A DNA stretch of 64,000 nucleotides from Beijerinckiaceae bacterium (GCA_027533425.1 JAPZUD010000006.1:248001-312000); one strand, 5' to 3'; shown: positions 10,891-21,194, counted from the first letter of the stretch. Numbers and translations are program-made. The notes: generated by a model not told the origin, from the letters alone.

Positions 10891-11259
10891 TTAACCCCGG
10901 ACGAGGAAGCGGATGCCCACACCCTTGCGCCGCTCGCCCGCCTCGTTCTGCATCGGGAACCGGACGAAGAAGCGGTCCTGACCGGCAAATCCCGCCTTTG
11001 CGGTGTAGATCAGCGAAGCCCCTTCAACCCGGAGCGTGCCATGCTTCGGCGGGCGGACAATGGTCGTCCCCGCCAGCGATATGCGGCCCGACCCGCCGAG
11101 ATAGACCGGAATCGTGCAGGGCTCGCCGGGACGGATTCCCGTGACCAGCCCGTCGCTGCGGGTGCCGGCCTTGCCATGGAAATGGGAATGGCACTCGGCC
11201 CGGGCCGCGAGGCCGGAGAGCAGGAGGGCAGCGGCAACAGCGGCAAGGCGACGGGACAT
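10891..11259 (-). CDS. Small secreted protein with Ig-like/cadherin-like segment
   Basis: MSRRLAAVAAALLLSGLAARAE signal peptide, then KHGTLRVEGASLIYTAKAGFAGQDRFFVRF. Confidence 0.7.
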   Translation of the reverse strand: MSRRLAAVAAALLLSGLAARAECHSHFHGKAGTRSDGLVTGIRPGEPCTIPVYLGGSGRISLAGTTIVRPPKHGTLRVEGASLIYTAKAGFAGQDRFFVRFPMQNEAGERRKGVGIRFLVRG

Positions 11260-11314
11260 CGGCGATCTCCGGCAGGATACGGGACGGTTTGACAGGATGG
11301 CGCGGGCCACCCGC

Positions 11315-12433
11315 TCACGCAACCGGCTTCGCAAACCGTTCCCACGCTTCCCGCGTCGGCGTCGTGCTGGCACCGGGCAGTTGCGGCAGCAGGAAATGCC
11401 CGTCCCGCACCTCGGCCGGTTCCTCGAAGGCATCCTTGATCCACGGAATGTATTCCAGCACCGGCGTGCCGGAATGCCAGTAGGCCAGGTGCACATGGAC
11501 CTGGCTCATCTCGCCGGCATGCGGCGCGACAGGCAGGCGATAAGCGGTGGCGAGATCAGCCACCTGCAGATATTCGGTGATGCCCCCGAGCCGGGTCACG
11601 TCCGGCTGCACCCAGTGAACGGCGCCGGCGGCAATGAAGGCGCGGAAGGCATCGACCGTGTAGAGCTGCTCGCCGAGAGCGACGGGAATCGCCGTATTGC
11701 GGGCCAGCTCGGCATGCGAGCCGATATCATCATACCACATCGGCTCCTCGAACCAGAGCAGGTCGAGATCCTTTGCCAGCGCGCAAAAGCGCTTGCAGGT
11801 CGGCAGGTCCCATTTGCCGTTGCCGTCGATCGCCATTGTCACATGGGGCCCGATGGCCGCGCGGACCGCCTCGAGCCGCTTCACATCGACCACCGGATCG
11901 GCATGGCCGACCTTGACCTTGATGCGCCGGAAGCCCAGCACCTCGATCGCATGCCGGGCCCCGTCGATAATCTCCGGCAGGCTGAGCGAGAGCCAGCCGA
12001 TATCGGTATTGTAGGCTTCCTGCCGCGGTCGGGCCGCGCCGCCGAGCAACGCCCAGAGCGGCTGGGCGGCGGCCTTCGCCTTGAGATCCCACAGGGCAAC
12101 ATCCACCGCTGCCAGCGCGAGATGGGTAATGCCGGCCCGGCCGACCCATTGCAGCGCCGGAAAGCGCGCCAGCTTCATCCAGAGCCGGGTAATGTCGCCC
12201 GCCTCCTCGCCGATGAGCAGCTCGGCATAGCAATCCCGGATGCAGGACGTGATCAGCCGATCGGAGGGCAGATGGGCATGGGTGCCGGTATAGCCATACC
12301 CCTCGAGCCCGTCCTCGGTCACGATCCGCACACCGACCACACCCCAATGCGTCACGGTGTGGGTGGAATCCCGGATCGACCCTCCCGTGACCGGGACATG
12401 GAGGATGAACGGATCGACACGGGCGATGCGCAT
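11315..12433 (-). CDS. Mandelate racemase/muconate lactonizing (enolase superfamily) protein
   Basis: [21 protein letters not shown] and APHAGEM motifs. Confidence 0.9.
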   Translation of the reverse strand: MRIARVDPFILHVPVTGGSIRDSTHTVTHWGVVGVRIVTEDGLEGYGYTGTHAHLPSDRLITSCIRDCYAELLIGEEAGDITRLWMKLARFPALQWVGRAGITHLALAAVDVALWDLKAKAAAQPLWALLGGAARPRQEAYNTDIGWLSLSLPEIIDGARHAIEVLGFRRIKVKVGHADPVVDVKRLEAVRAAIGPHVTMAIDGNGKWDLPTCKRFCALAKDLDLLWFEEPMWYDDIGSHAELARNTAIPVALGEQLYTVDAFRAFIAAGAVHWVQPDVTRLGGITEYLQVADLATAYRLPVAPHAGEMSQVHVHLAYWHSGTPVLEYIPWIKDAFEEPAEVRDGHFLLPQLPGASTTPTREAWERFAKPVA

Positions 12434-12453
12434 GGGAGAGCTCCGGTTCGGGG

Positions 12454-13203
12454 TCAGGTCGGCATTTCGGGTGAAGAAGCGGGCAAAACGGCAGGGCGGG
12501 GAAAGGCGACGGCCTCGATCTCCGCCCGCGCATGTTCAATCATCTGCGTGAGGTGCCGGGCGGCACGATTGCCATCTCCGGCAGCAATGGCCTCGGCCAC
12601 GGCGCGATGGACCGGCAGGGCCTGCTCGACCGCCTCGAGACTGCCCGTCGACAGCCGGAACGAGACCCGCAGCACCGAGGAAATCAGCGGCACCAGCGAG
12701 AGGAAGAACTGGTTGCCGGTGGCCCGCAGGATGCCGACATGGAAGGCCAGATCCGCCTCCATATGGTCCTCGCGGAAGGTCTGGCTGGCGGCGGCCTGTT
12801 CCATGCGCCGGTAGAGGTGACGGACGAGCTCCCGCTCGGCCGCCGGCTCGCGTCGCGCCGCCAGAAGCGCGGCGGCCGGCTCGATGGCAAGGCGCAGCTC
12901 CATCAGGTCCTTCACGAAGGCCGCATCAACCCCGCATTCGAGCCGCCACTCGATCACCCGGGCATCGAACAGGTTCCAGCAGGATTGCGGCAGCACCTTT
13001 GTGCCGATCCGGGGCCCGGTAGAGACCAGCCCCTTTGCGACCAGCGTCTTGATCGCCTCCCGGACCACCGTGCGGCTGACTCCGAGCTCGGCGCAGATGG
13101 CCGGTTCGATCGGCAGGTTCTCCCCCACCGAAAAGCGTCCGTTGATGATCCAGCCCGCAATCGTCTCGACCGCATGGGTATGGATGCTCCGCCCGGTTCT
13201 CAT
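12454..13203 (-). CDS. FadR/GntR family transcriptional regulator (FCD domain)
   Basis: N-terminal wHTH ([34 protein letters not shown]) and FCD-like C-terminus. Confidence 0.92.
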   Translation of the reverse strand: MRTGRSIHTHAVETIAGWIINGRFSVGENLPIEPAICAELGVSRTVVREAIKTLVAKGLVSTGPRIGTKVLPQSCWNLFDARVIEWRLECGVDAAFVKDLMELRLAIEPAAALLAARREPAAERELVRHLYRRMEQAAASQTFREDHMEADLAFHVGILRATGNQFFLSLVPLISSVLRVSFRLSTGSLEAVEQALPVHRAVAEAIAAGDGNRAARHLTQMIEHARAEIEAVAFPRPAVLPASSPEMPT

Positions 13204-13207
13204 GGGA

Positions 13208-13230
13208 AATCATCGTATGATACGATGATT
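13208..13230. promoter_or_regulatory. Perfect inverted repeat, putative FadR-type operator
   Basis: AATCATCGTA-TGA-TACGATGATT just upstream of the regulator start. Confidence 0.75.
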
Positions 13231-13255
13231 CACTGTCAAGCGTCGGGGCCGCAGC

Positions 13256-13663
13256 TCAGCGGAGCGGGACGAGCCGGAACAATTCACCGCGCTCGCCGGC
13301 AAGGATCAGCGCGCCCTGCCCAGCCGGTTCGACCCGCGTGACCTCTCCGAGCGCCGAGAGGAACCGCTGCTCCTGCGCCATCAGGCTTGCTGGACAAGCC
13401 ATCCGCGTGCCGGAGGCCTGCATGATGCGCAGGCGCTCGCCCTCGCGGATATAGCTGGCCATGAAGCGGTTGCAGCCGGTGCTGCCGGAAACCCGCCCGT
13501 CGGCATCGAATCGGAATGTGGCCGGCGGCTGGGCCGCAACGGCCTCGCCCGCCACCGACACGACAAGCCAGGCCTGCAGGGAGAGTTCCTGCGCCGTAAG
13601 CGTCAGCGGGGGGGAAGAGGCCAGTCCGGCAGCAAGGATCAGGCGGGCTTGCACGGGGTTCAT
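13256..13663 (-). CDS. META domain-containing protein
   Basis: FDADGRVSGSTGCNRFMASYIREGERLRI...GTRMACP; signal-like N-terminus. Confidence 0.8.
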   Translation of the reverse strand: MNPVQARLILAAGLASSPPLTLTAQELSLQAWLVVSVAGEAVAAQPPATFRFDADGRVSGSTGCNRFMASYIREGERLRIMQASGTRMACPASLMAQEQRFLSALGEVTRVEPAGQGALILAGERGELFRLVPLR

Positions 13664-13898
13664 GGTATCTTCGACCAAACGGTTGCACCGGGGCATGAGC
13701 CCGATGGTTGATGGATCAACGATGCCCGAACTGTCGGGCAGGTCAATCGTCTCCGCGCCGGCCCGGCTAAACCCTTCGGATGAAATTATTGCGATTTTGC
13801 AAAATCAATGATCTTTAATCCTCTTGAACTTTGCAAAAATTCTGCTTTGTTGCGCGCCAGCTACGACTTTCCGCCAACACCGCTCTTTCAGGATATCC

Positions 13899-14291
13899 AT
13901 GATGAACAATCCCGCTCTCACCAACATCGCCCTTCTCGCTGGCCGCGTCCTTGTCGCGATTCCTTTCGTGCTCGGCGGCTACAACAAGATCGGCGGTTTT
14001 GCCGGCACCCAGAAATACATGGAGGCCTTCGGCGTGCCCGGCATGCTGCTGCCGCTCGTGATCGCGCTCGAACTCGGCGCCGGCCTGCTGCTGATCATCG
14101 GCTACCAGACGCGCCTCGCCGCTCTGGCGCTGGCCGGCTTCACGCTGGTGGCGGGCGTGCTCTTCCACGGCAAGCTGTCGGATCCGATGCAGGCGATCCT
14201 GTTCTTCAAGAACGTCGCCATGGCCGGCGGCATGCTGGCGATCGTCGCGGCTGGTGCCGGCGCCTTCTCGCTGGATGCCCGCCGCCGCTGA
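13899..14291 (+). CDS. DoxX family membrane protein
   Basis: LLAGRVLVAIPFVLGGYNKIGGFAGTQKYMEAFGVPGMLLPLVIALELGAGLLLIIG. Confidence 0.9.
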   Translation: MMNNPALTNIALLAGRVLVAIPFVLGGYNKIGGFAGTQKYMEAFGVPGMLLPLVIALELGAGLLLIIGYQTRLAALALAGFTLVAGVLFHGKLSDPMQAILFFKNVAMAGGMLAIVAAGAGAFSLDARRR

Positions 14292-14299
14292 CCGGCTCG

Positions 14300-14968
14300 T
14301 CAGCCCGCGAGGGTCCAGACCACGGTGCGCTTGATGGCATGGTCCTCGAGCGCACCGACCACCGGCACCTCGTAGGCCGCAAGTTCCGTCAGCCCCTGTC
14401 TCGGCAGATAGCTCCGCCCGGGATCGCCCAGCAGCACCCGGGCGCCGCGCCGGCGGAGCCCTTCGAGCCAGCCCAGCACCCGCGCCGCCATCGCCTGCTC
14501 GTAGCAGACATCCCCGGCCAGGATCACGTCCCAGCCCTCGTCCAGCCCGATCATGTCGCGCTGGGCCGCTTCGATCGCCACGCCGTTCTCCGCCGCATTG
14601 AGCCGAGCCGCGACCGCGGCGAACGGGTCGATATCCACCGCCAGAACCGGCCCGGCCCCGGCGATGGCCGCCGCGATCGCCACCAGCCCCGACCCCGTGG
14701 CGAAATCCAGCACGCGCCGGCCCGCCACCTCCGCCGGATGATCGAGGACATAGCGCGCCAGCCCCTGGCCGCCGGCCCAGGCAAAGGCCCAGAAGGGCGG
14801 CGGCAGGCCCATCGCCTCCAGCTCCTCCTCGGTCTTCTGCCAGAGGGCGATAGCCTCATGGGCCACATGCAGGCGGATCTCGGGCACATGCGGCACGGGG
14901 CGGATCTCGGTCTCGGCCCGGATGAAGGCAGCGCGCTCGACCGCGGTGCTGCAGCGCAGGATGGTCAT
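14300..14968 (-). CDS. Class I SAM-dependent methyltransferase (ETFB lysine methyltransferase-like)
   Basis: PPPFWAFAWAGGQGLARYVLDHP...VLDFATGSGLVAIAAA...GDVCYE. Confidence 0.8.
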   Translation of the reverse strand: MTILRCSTAVERAAFIRAETEIRPVPHVPEIRLHVAHEAIALWQKTEEELEAMGLPPPFWAFAWAGGQGLARYVLDHPAEVAGRRVLDFATGSGLVAIAAAIAGAGPVLAVDIDPFAAVAARLNAAENGVAIEAAQRDMIGLDEGWDVILAGDVCYEQAMAARVLGWLEGLRRRGARVLLGDPGRSYLPRQGLTELAAYEVPVVGALEDHAIKRTVVWTLAG

Positions 14969-15157
14969 TTCTGTCTCCCGGCGGAGCTCGGACAAGTTCC
15001 GGCCATCTTTCACCATGATAGCAAACAAAACCGCACCGTCCGGACCCGCGATGTCATGTTCGCCTGACACTGCGCGCGAGGCGTGATAACGGAACGATCC
15101 TTGGCGATCGGCAGAACCCGTGCGGCCAGGCTCGATTGCTGTCAAGAAAGGCCCCCG

Positions 15158-16219
15158 ATGTTCTGGGCGCGCGTGACCGCTCTGACTGTTGTTCTCCTGA
15201 CCGGCCTCTGGATCGGCTCGGGCTATCTGCGTCCGTCCACCTATGCACCTCCGCCGAGGGCCGATGCCGGCAAGCCCGCCTTCCGGGTGAATGTCGCCGA
15301 TGTCGGCGTGTCCGAGCACAGCCGTCGCTATGTCATCACCGGCCGGACGCAGAGCGACCAGCGCGTGATCGTCTCCGCCCGGACGAACGGGCTGGTCACC
15401 CGCGTCGCCGTGCGGCGCGGCAGCGCCGTCAAGCCCGGCGACGTGATCGCGGAGCTCTCCGACGAAGCGCGCGAGGCGAATGTCACGCAGGCCCGCGCCC
15501 GGCTGGCCCAGCGGGCGGCCGAACTGGAAGCCCGTGAGTCACTGGCGAAGCGCGGCAACTACCCGACGCTCAATCTCGAACAGCTCCGCGCCGAGAAACA
15601 GGCTGCCGAGGCGCTGCTGGCCACGGCCGAAGCGGAATTGCTCCGCGCCGCCATCCTCGCGCCGATTGCCGGGCTGGTGAATGACCTGCCCGCAGAAGTC
15701 GGCCAGACCATGCAATCCGGAGCGGCTGTCGCCGAGCTGATCGCGCCCGATCCGATGCTGGCCGTGGTGGAGCTGCCCGAGCGTCGCCTGGCCGGCGTGC
15801 GTGTGGGTGACCCCGCCGAGATCCGCCTCGTGACCGGCGAGACGCGGCAGGGCAAGGTGCGCTTCGTCGCCCGCCGGCCCGGCGGCGTGACGCGCACCTA
15901 CCGCGTCGATGTCGAATTCGCCAATCCGGATGGCGCGATCGCCGACGGCATCGCCGCGGAGGTCGCGCTCGTCCTCGCTCCGGTGCCGGCCGCGCGCGTA
16001 CCGCGCTCCGCGCTCACCTTCTCGGCGGAAGGCCAGCTTGGCCTCCGGATCGTCGATGGGGCGAATGTCGTCCAGTTCGTTCCCGTTACGCTCATTGATG
16101 ATGAGGAAACCCATCTCTGGGTCTCCGGCCTTTCCGGCACGACGCGGGTGATCACCCGCGGGCAGGAATTCATCCGCGAGGGCCAGAAGGTCGAGGCTGT
16201 GCCGGAATCCGGGACGTGA
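15158..16219 (+). CDS. Efflux RND transporter periplasmic adaptor (HlyD/MFP family)
   Basis: Membrane-anchored adaptor with lipoyl/barrel segments, 4 nt before the RND permease. Confidence 0.92.
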   Translation: MFWARVTALTVVLLTGLWIGSGYLRPSTYAPPPRADAGKPAFRVNVADVGVSEHSRRYVITGRTQSDQRVIVSARTNGLVTRVAVRRGSAVKPGDVIAELSDEAREANVTQARARLAQRAAELEARESLAKRGNYPTLNLEQLRAEKQAAEALLATAEAELLRAAILAPIAGLVNDLPAEVGQTMQSGAAVAELIAPDPMLAVVELPERRLAGVRVGDPAEIRLVTGETRQGKVRFVARRPGGVTRTYRVDVEFANPDGAIADGIAAEVALVLAPVPAARVPRSALTFSAEGQLGLRIVDGANVVQFVPVTLIDDEETHLWVSGLSGTTRVITRGQEFIREGQKVEAVPESGT

Positions 16220-16223
16220 CCGC

Positions 16224-19200
16224 ATGAACGGCCTGATCCAGTATTCCATCACCCATGCGCGGCTGACGATCGCCGCCATGCTGTTCCTGCTGGTGGCGGG
16301 CATCTCGGCCTATCTTTCCATTCCAAAGGAAGCCGAGCCTGATGTGCAGGTACCCATCGTCTATGTCTCGGTCACCCAGCGCGGCATCTCGCCGGAGGAT
16401 GCCGAACGGCTGATCCTCCGCCCGCTGGAGACGCAGCTGAAATCCGTGGCCAATGTCAAGGAGATGCGCGCCTCCGCTTTCGAAGGTGGCGGCTTCGTGC
16501 TGCTCGAGTTCCAGCCCGGCTTTGATTCCCGGCGCGCCATCGCCGATGTCCGCGCCAAGGTGGATGACGCCAAGCGCGACCTGCCGCGCGATGCCGACGA
16601 GCCGAAGGTCGTCGAGGTCAATCTCTCGCTCTTCCCGGTCATCATCGTCGCGATGAAGGGGGAGGTGCCGGAGCAGACCATGGTCCGGCTGGCGCGCCAG
16701 CTCCGCACCGCCATCGAGCAGGTGCCGGGCGTGCTCTCCGCCGAACTGAAGGGCGCGCGCGACGAGGTGGTCGAGATCATCGTCGAGCCGACCCTGCTCG
16801 CCGCCTATGGCGTGTCGCTGGATGACCTGATCCGCATCGTCTCCGGCTCGAACACACTGATCGCCGCCGGCTCGCTCGAGAACCAGTCCGGCCGTTTCTC
16901 GGTCAAGGTGCCGAGCCTGATCGAGCGCCCGCAGGATATTCTCGACCTGCCGGTCCTCGCCAATGCCGGCGCGGTGGTGCGGTTGGGGGATGTCGCCGAG
17001 GTCCGCCCCACCTTCAAGGACGCCACCACCATCACCCGCGTCGATGGCAAGCCCGCCATCACGATCGAGGTGGCCAAGCGCGCCGGGGCCAACCTGATCG
17101 ACACTGTCGACGGGGTGAAATACGTGCTCGAGAAGGCGCGGCCGCTCATGCCCGCCACGATCGAGCTCTCGACCACGCAGGACCGCTCGATCACCATCCG
17201 CACCATGCTGGGCGACCTGCAGAATTCCGTGATTTCCGGCGTGCTGCTCGTCGCCATCGTCATCCTCGCCACGCTGGGCTTCCGCGCCTCGCTGCTGGTC
17301 GGGCTGGCCGTGCCCTTTTCCTTCCTCGCCGGCATCCTCGCGCTGCAGCTCTCGGGCCTGACGGTGAATATCGTCGTGCTCTTCTCGCTCATCCTCGCCG
17401 TCGGCGAGCTGGTCGACGATGCCATCATCGTCACCGAATTCGCCGAGCGCCGGATGGCCGAGGGTGTCGCACCGAAGGAGGCCTATGCCCTCGCGGCCAG
17501 CCGGATGACCGGCCCGGTCATCGCCGCCACCACAACGCGTGTCGCCGCCTTCTCGCCGCTGCTCTTCTGGCCGGGCATTGTCGGCGAATTCATGAAGTAC
17601 CTGCCGCTGACGCTGATCGCCACGCTCGCGGCCAGCCTCGTCTATGCGCTGTTCTTCGTGCCGGCCATCGGCGCGCTGATCGGCAGATCCGGCACGCCGG
17701 AGGATGGCGCCGCCCTGTCCCGCCGCGGGCCCTATATGCGCGCGGTCAGCCTCGCGCTCGATCATCCCGGCAAGACCATCCTGCTCACCATCGCGATGCT
17801 GGTCGCCATTCCGATGATCCACGCCAAAGTGGGCAAGGGCGTCGAGTTTTTCCCCGAGGTCGAGCCGGATTACGCGCTTGTCCAGGTCCGGGCGCGCGGC
17901 AATCTCAGCCTGATGGAGAAGGACCGCATCGTCCGCCAGGTCGAGCAGCGCCTTCTCGGCATGGAGGAGATCCGGACCGTCTATACCCGCCTCGGCGAGA
18001 TGGCCCGCGGCGGCAATGACGAGCTCTCCCCGGATACGATCGGGCTGATGCAGTTCGAGCTGATCGACTGGCAGAAACGCCGCAAGGCCACCGAGATCAT
18101 GGAGGATATCCGCCAGAAGACGGCCGATATCCCCGGTATCGAGATCGCAGTCACCAAGCCGAAGGCCGGCCCGCCGACCGGCAAGCCGATCCAGATCGAA
18201 CTCTCCGCCTTCGACCCCGCCTTGCTCGAGGGCGCGGCGAAAAAGGTCGCGGCCATGCTCGCCGCCCGGCCCGACATCACCGATCTCGATAACGGCCTGC
18301 CCCTGCCCGGCATCGACTGGACGCTCCGTCTCGACCGGGGCGAGGCCGCCAAGGTCGGCGCCGGCGCCGGCACGGTGGGCACGGCGGTGCAGCTGGTCAC
18401 CAACGGCGTCAAGCTGACGGAATATCGCCCCGCCACCGCCGACAAGTCGGTGGATGTGCTGCTGCGCTTCCCGCCCGGCCGCCGCTCGCTCGACCAGCTC
18501 GACGAGATGCTCGTCAACACCCCCGCCGGCCCGGTGCCGATCGGCACCCTCGTCAAGCGCGAGGCAACGCGCTCCGTCGGCACGCTGAACCGCGTGAACG
18601 CGACCCGCGTGATCAACCTCTCGGCGAATCTCGCCGCCGGCGCGCAATCGGCCGAGGTGCAGAAGGACGTGACCCAGGCCCTCGGCAAGCTGCAGCTCGG
18701 CGACGGCGTCTTCTTCCGGCTCAAGGGCGAGGACGAGGAGCGCGCCAAGGCTTCCGCCTTCCTGACCAAGGCCTTCGGCGCGGCCCTGTTCATGATCTTT
18801 GCCATCCTGCTGGCACAGTTCAATTCCTTCACCAGCGTCGGGCTGATCCTTTCCTCGGTGGTGCTGGCGCTGATCGGCGTGTTCATCGGGCTGATCGTGA
18901 TGGACCAGCCCTTCGGCGTGGTGATGACCGGTCTCGGCATCATCAGCCTCGCCGGCGTCATCGTGAACAACAACATCGTGCTGATCGACACCTATGACAT
19001 GCTGCGCCGCGAGGGGCTGGCCGCCCGCGAGGCCATCCTGAAAACCTGCGCCGAGCGCGCGCGCCCCGTTGTGATGACGGCTGCCTCCTCGGTGCTGGGC
19101 GTTGCCCCGATTGCCTTCGGCATCAATATCGACTTCGTCCTGCGCGACATCAGCGTCGGCGCGCCGGCCACGCAATGGTGGGTCCAGCTCTCGACTGCGA

Positions 19201-19331
19201 TGCTGTTCGGCCTCTCCTTCGCAACCGTGCTGACGCTGATCGTCACCCCGGCGGCGCTGCAGCTCGTGGCGAATGCCTCGGCCTGGCGCGCCCGCCGCCG
19301 CGAGCGCCGCCTCGCTGCGGTCACGGCCTGA
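16224..19331 (+). CDS. Efflux RND transporter permease (AcrB/HAE1-like)
   Basis: 1035 aa; VGELVDDAIIVTEFAERRM and GIISLAGVIVNNNIVLID motifs. Confidence 0.97.
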   Translation: MNGLIQYSITHARLTIAAMLFLLVAGISAYLSIPKEAEPDVQVPIVYVSVTQRGISPEDAERLILRPLETQLKSVANVKEMRASAFEGGGFVLLEFQPGFDSRRAIADVRAKVDDAKRDLPRDADEPKVVEVNLSLFPVIIVAMKGEVPEQTMVRLARQLRTAIEQVPGVLSAELKGARDEVVEIIVEPTLLAAYGVSLDDLIRIVSGSNTLIAAGSLENQSGRFSVKVPSLIERPQDILDLPVLANAGAVVRLGDVAEVRPTFKDATTITRVDGKPAITIEVAKRAGANLIDTVDGVKYVLEKARPLMPATIELSTTQDRSITIRTMLGDLQNSVISGVLLVAIVILATLGFRASLLVGLAVPFSFLAGILALQLSGLTVNIVVLFSLILAVGELVDDAIIVTEFAERRMAEGVAPKEAYALAASRMTGPVIAATTTRVAAFSPLLFWPGIVGEFMKYLPLTLIATLAASLVYALFFVPAIGALIGRSGTPEDGAALSRRGPYMRAVSLALDHPGKTILLTIAMLVAIPMIHAKVGKGVEFFPEVEPDYALVQVRARGNLSLMEKDRIVRQVEQRLLGMEEIRTVYTRLGEMARGGNDELSPDTIGLMQFELIDWQKRRKATEIMEDIRQKTADIPGIEIAVTKPKAGPPTGKPIQIELSAFDPALLEGAAKKVAAMLAARPDITDLDNGLPLPGIDWTLRLDRGEAAKVGAGAGTVGTAVQLVTNGVKLTEYRPATADKSVDVLLRFPPGRRSLDQLDEMLVNTPAGPVPIGTLVKREATRSVGTLNRVNATRVINLSANLAAGAQSAEVQKDVTQALGKLQLGDGVFFRLKGEDEERAKASAFLTKAFGAALFMIFAILLAQFNSFTSVGLILSSVVLALIGVFIGLIVMDQPFGVVMTGLGIISLAGVIVNNNIVLIDTYDMLRREGLAAREAILKTCAERARPVVMTAASSVLGVAPIAFGINIDFVLRDISVGAPATQWWVQLSTAMLFGLSFATVLTLIVTPAALQLVANASAWRARRRERRLAAVTA

Positions 19332-19347
19332 CGCTGGCCGGCATCGC

Positions 19348-20406
19348 CTACCCCCTCGCGCTCCGCAGCAGGGCGGCGATGTCAAAGGTCGATTCCCGGC
19401 CGATCGCGTCGAAATTTTTCGCCAGCCAGCTTTCCCCGGCTTTCCGGCCCCGGGCGAAGAGCAGCTCGATGAACCCCTTCTCGGCATTCACCTTCGAGGA
19501 GGCGGAGAGATCGCCGAGCGCCTTGTCCGCATCGATCCGGTGCAGCAGCAGGCTGCGATAACGATCGGCGGGAATGCGGTTCTCCTCCAGCAGGCGCTGC
19601 ACGAACTCGATCGCGCGGTATTCCGCCAGCAGCGGCGCGTTGAACGTGATCTCGTTCAGCCGGTTTTCGATGGCGCGCGCCGTTTTCGGCAGTTCCTTCC
19701 GGATCATCCGCGTGATCTGAACGATCAGCAGGTCGCGGCTGTCATTGGCCTGGAACAGCGGGAACAAAGCCGGGTTGCCGGTATAGCCGCCATCCCAATA
19801 GGGTACGCCGTCGATCTCGATCGCCTGGAACAGCGAGGGCAGGCAGGCCGAGGCCAGCACATGCTCGGCCGTCAGCGTTTTCTGGTCGAAGATCGTCACC
19901 CGCCCGGTATGGACATTCGTGGCGGCGATGAAGAGCTGCGTCTGCGAACAGGCCCGCACCTTGGTGAAATCGATCTCGACCTGCAGCACCTCGCGCAGGG
20001 GGTTGAGATCGAGCGGGTTGGTCTCGTAGGGGCTCGCCACCCGGGTCATCCATTCGAACCACAGGAAACCGGGTGTCTGCTCGATATCCCAGAGGCCAAA
20101 CAGCCGGTCCGCCAGCGTGCGCTGGATCGGCGAATAGCGCGCGCCATCGGAAATGCGCGTCCAGAAGGCGCGGAGCTGTTCGCGCGCGCCCTCGCGGCCG
20201 CCCTCGCTCATCCCCTCGGCGAGGGCGACAGCATTCATCGCCCCGGCACTGCTGCCGCTGATCGCGCGGATCTCGAGGCGTTCATCCTCGAGCAGCGCAT
20301 CGAGCACACCCCACGTGAAGGCGCCATGCGCGCCGCCACCCTGCAGGGCGAGATTGAGCGACTTGCGCACGGTCGACTTGCGCATGGTCGACTTGCTCGC
20401 GCTCAT
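19348..20406 (-). CDS. Patatin-like phospholipase family protein
   Basis: LNLALQGGGAHGAFTWGVLD...ISGSSAGAMNA (G-x-S-x-G) and DGG motif (YWDGGYTGNPAL). Confidence 0.92.
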   Translation of the reverse strand: MSASKSTMRKSTVRKSLNLALQGGGAHGAFTWGVLDALLEDERLEIRAISGSSAGAMNAVALAEGMSEGGREGAREQLRAFWTRISDGARYSPIQRTLADRLFGLWDIEQTPGFLWFEWMTRVASPYETNPLDLNPLREVLQVEIDFTKVRACSQTQLFIAATNVHTGRVTIFDQKTLTAEHVLASACLPSLFQAIEIDGVPYWDGGYTGNPALFPLFQANDSRDLLIVQITRMIRKELPKTARAIENRLNEITFNAPLLAEYRAIEFVQRLLEENRIPADRYRSLLLHRIDADKALGDLSASSKVNAEKGFIELLFARGRKAGESWLAKNFDAIGRESTFDIAALLRSARG

Positions 20407-21194
20407 TGCGCCGTCCAGCCGCCATCCATCGAGATCGTGGTGCCGGTGATCGAGGCCGCGACCGGCGAGGCGAGATAGACCGCAAGGGCCGCCACCTGCT
20501 CGACCGTGACGAATTCCTTCGTCGGCTGGGCCGCGAGCAGGACGTTCTTCTTGACCTCTTCCTCGGTCATGTTGCGCGCCTTCATCGTATCCGGGATCTG
20601 CCGCTCGACCAGCGGCGTCCAGACATAGCCCGGCGCGATCGCGTTCACGGTGATCTTGCTCTGCGCAACCTCGAGCGCCACCGTCTTGGTCAAACCGGTC
20701 ACGCCATGCTTGGCGGCGACATAGGCCGATTTGAACGGCGAGGCGATCAGCGCATGGGCGGAGGAGAGGTTGATGATCCGCCCGCCGCCGCGCGCCTTCA
20801 TGCCCGGCACGGCAGCCTTGATCGTGTGGAAAGCGGAGGACAGGTTGATGCCGATGATCTGGTCCCATTTCTCGTCCGGGAAATCCTCGACCGGCGAGAC
20901 GAACTGGATCCCGGCATTGTTGACGAGGATGTCGAGCCGCCCGAACCGCGATTCGGTCTGGGCCACGAGATCGCGGATCTCCGCCGGCTTGAGCATGTTC
21001 GCGCCGTGATAGCCGGCCTTGACGCCGAACGTCGTCTCGATGCCCTGCCGGATTGTCTCGATCTCGGCCGCATCCCCGAGCCCGTTCAGCATCACATCGG
21101 CGCCCTCCGCCGCGAAGGCCCGCGCCATGGCGAGGCCGATGCCGCTCGTTGACCCCGTCACCATGGCCACCTTGCCCTGGAACATTCCCGCCAT
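20403..21194 (-). CDS. bdhA: 3-hydroxybutyrate dehydrogenase (SDR family)
   Basis: TGSTSGIG, NNAG, YVAAKHG; IQFVSPVEDFPDEKWDQIIGINLSSAFH typical of BdhA; stop overlaps the patatin start by 4 nt. Confidence 0.93.
   Translation of the reverse strand: MAGMFQGKVAMVTGSTSGIGLAMARAFAAEGADVMLNGLGDAAEIETIRQGIETTFGVKAGYHGANMLKPAEIRDLVAQTESRFGRLDILVNNAGIQFVSPVEDFPDEKWDQIIGINLSSAFHTIKAAVPGMKARGGGRIINLSSAHALIASPFKSAYVAAKHGVTGLTKTVALEVAQSKITVNAIAPGYVWTPLVERQIPDTMKARNMTEEEVKKNVLLAAQPTKEFVTVEQVAALAVYLASPVAASITGTTISMDGGWTAQ

Noticed and set aside
16170-19487. 1105-aa minus-strand ORF opposite the RND permease
   Set aside because: Antisense codon-bias artefact; composition of Asp/Gly/His/Arg repeats without motifs, and the plus strand encodes a clear AcrB-like protein.
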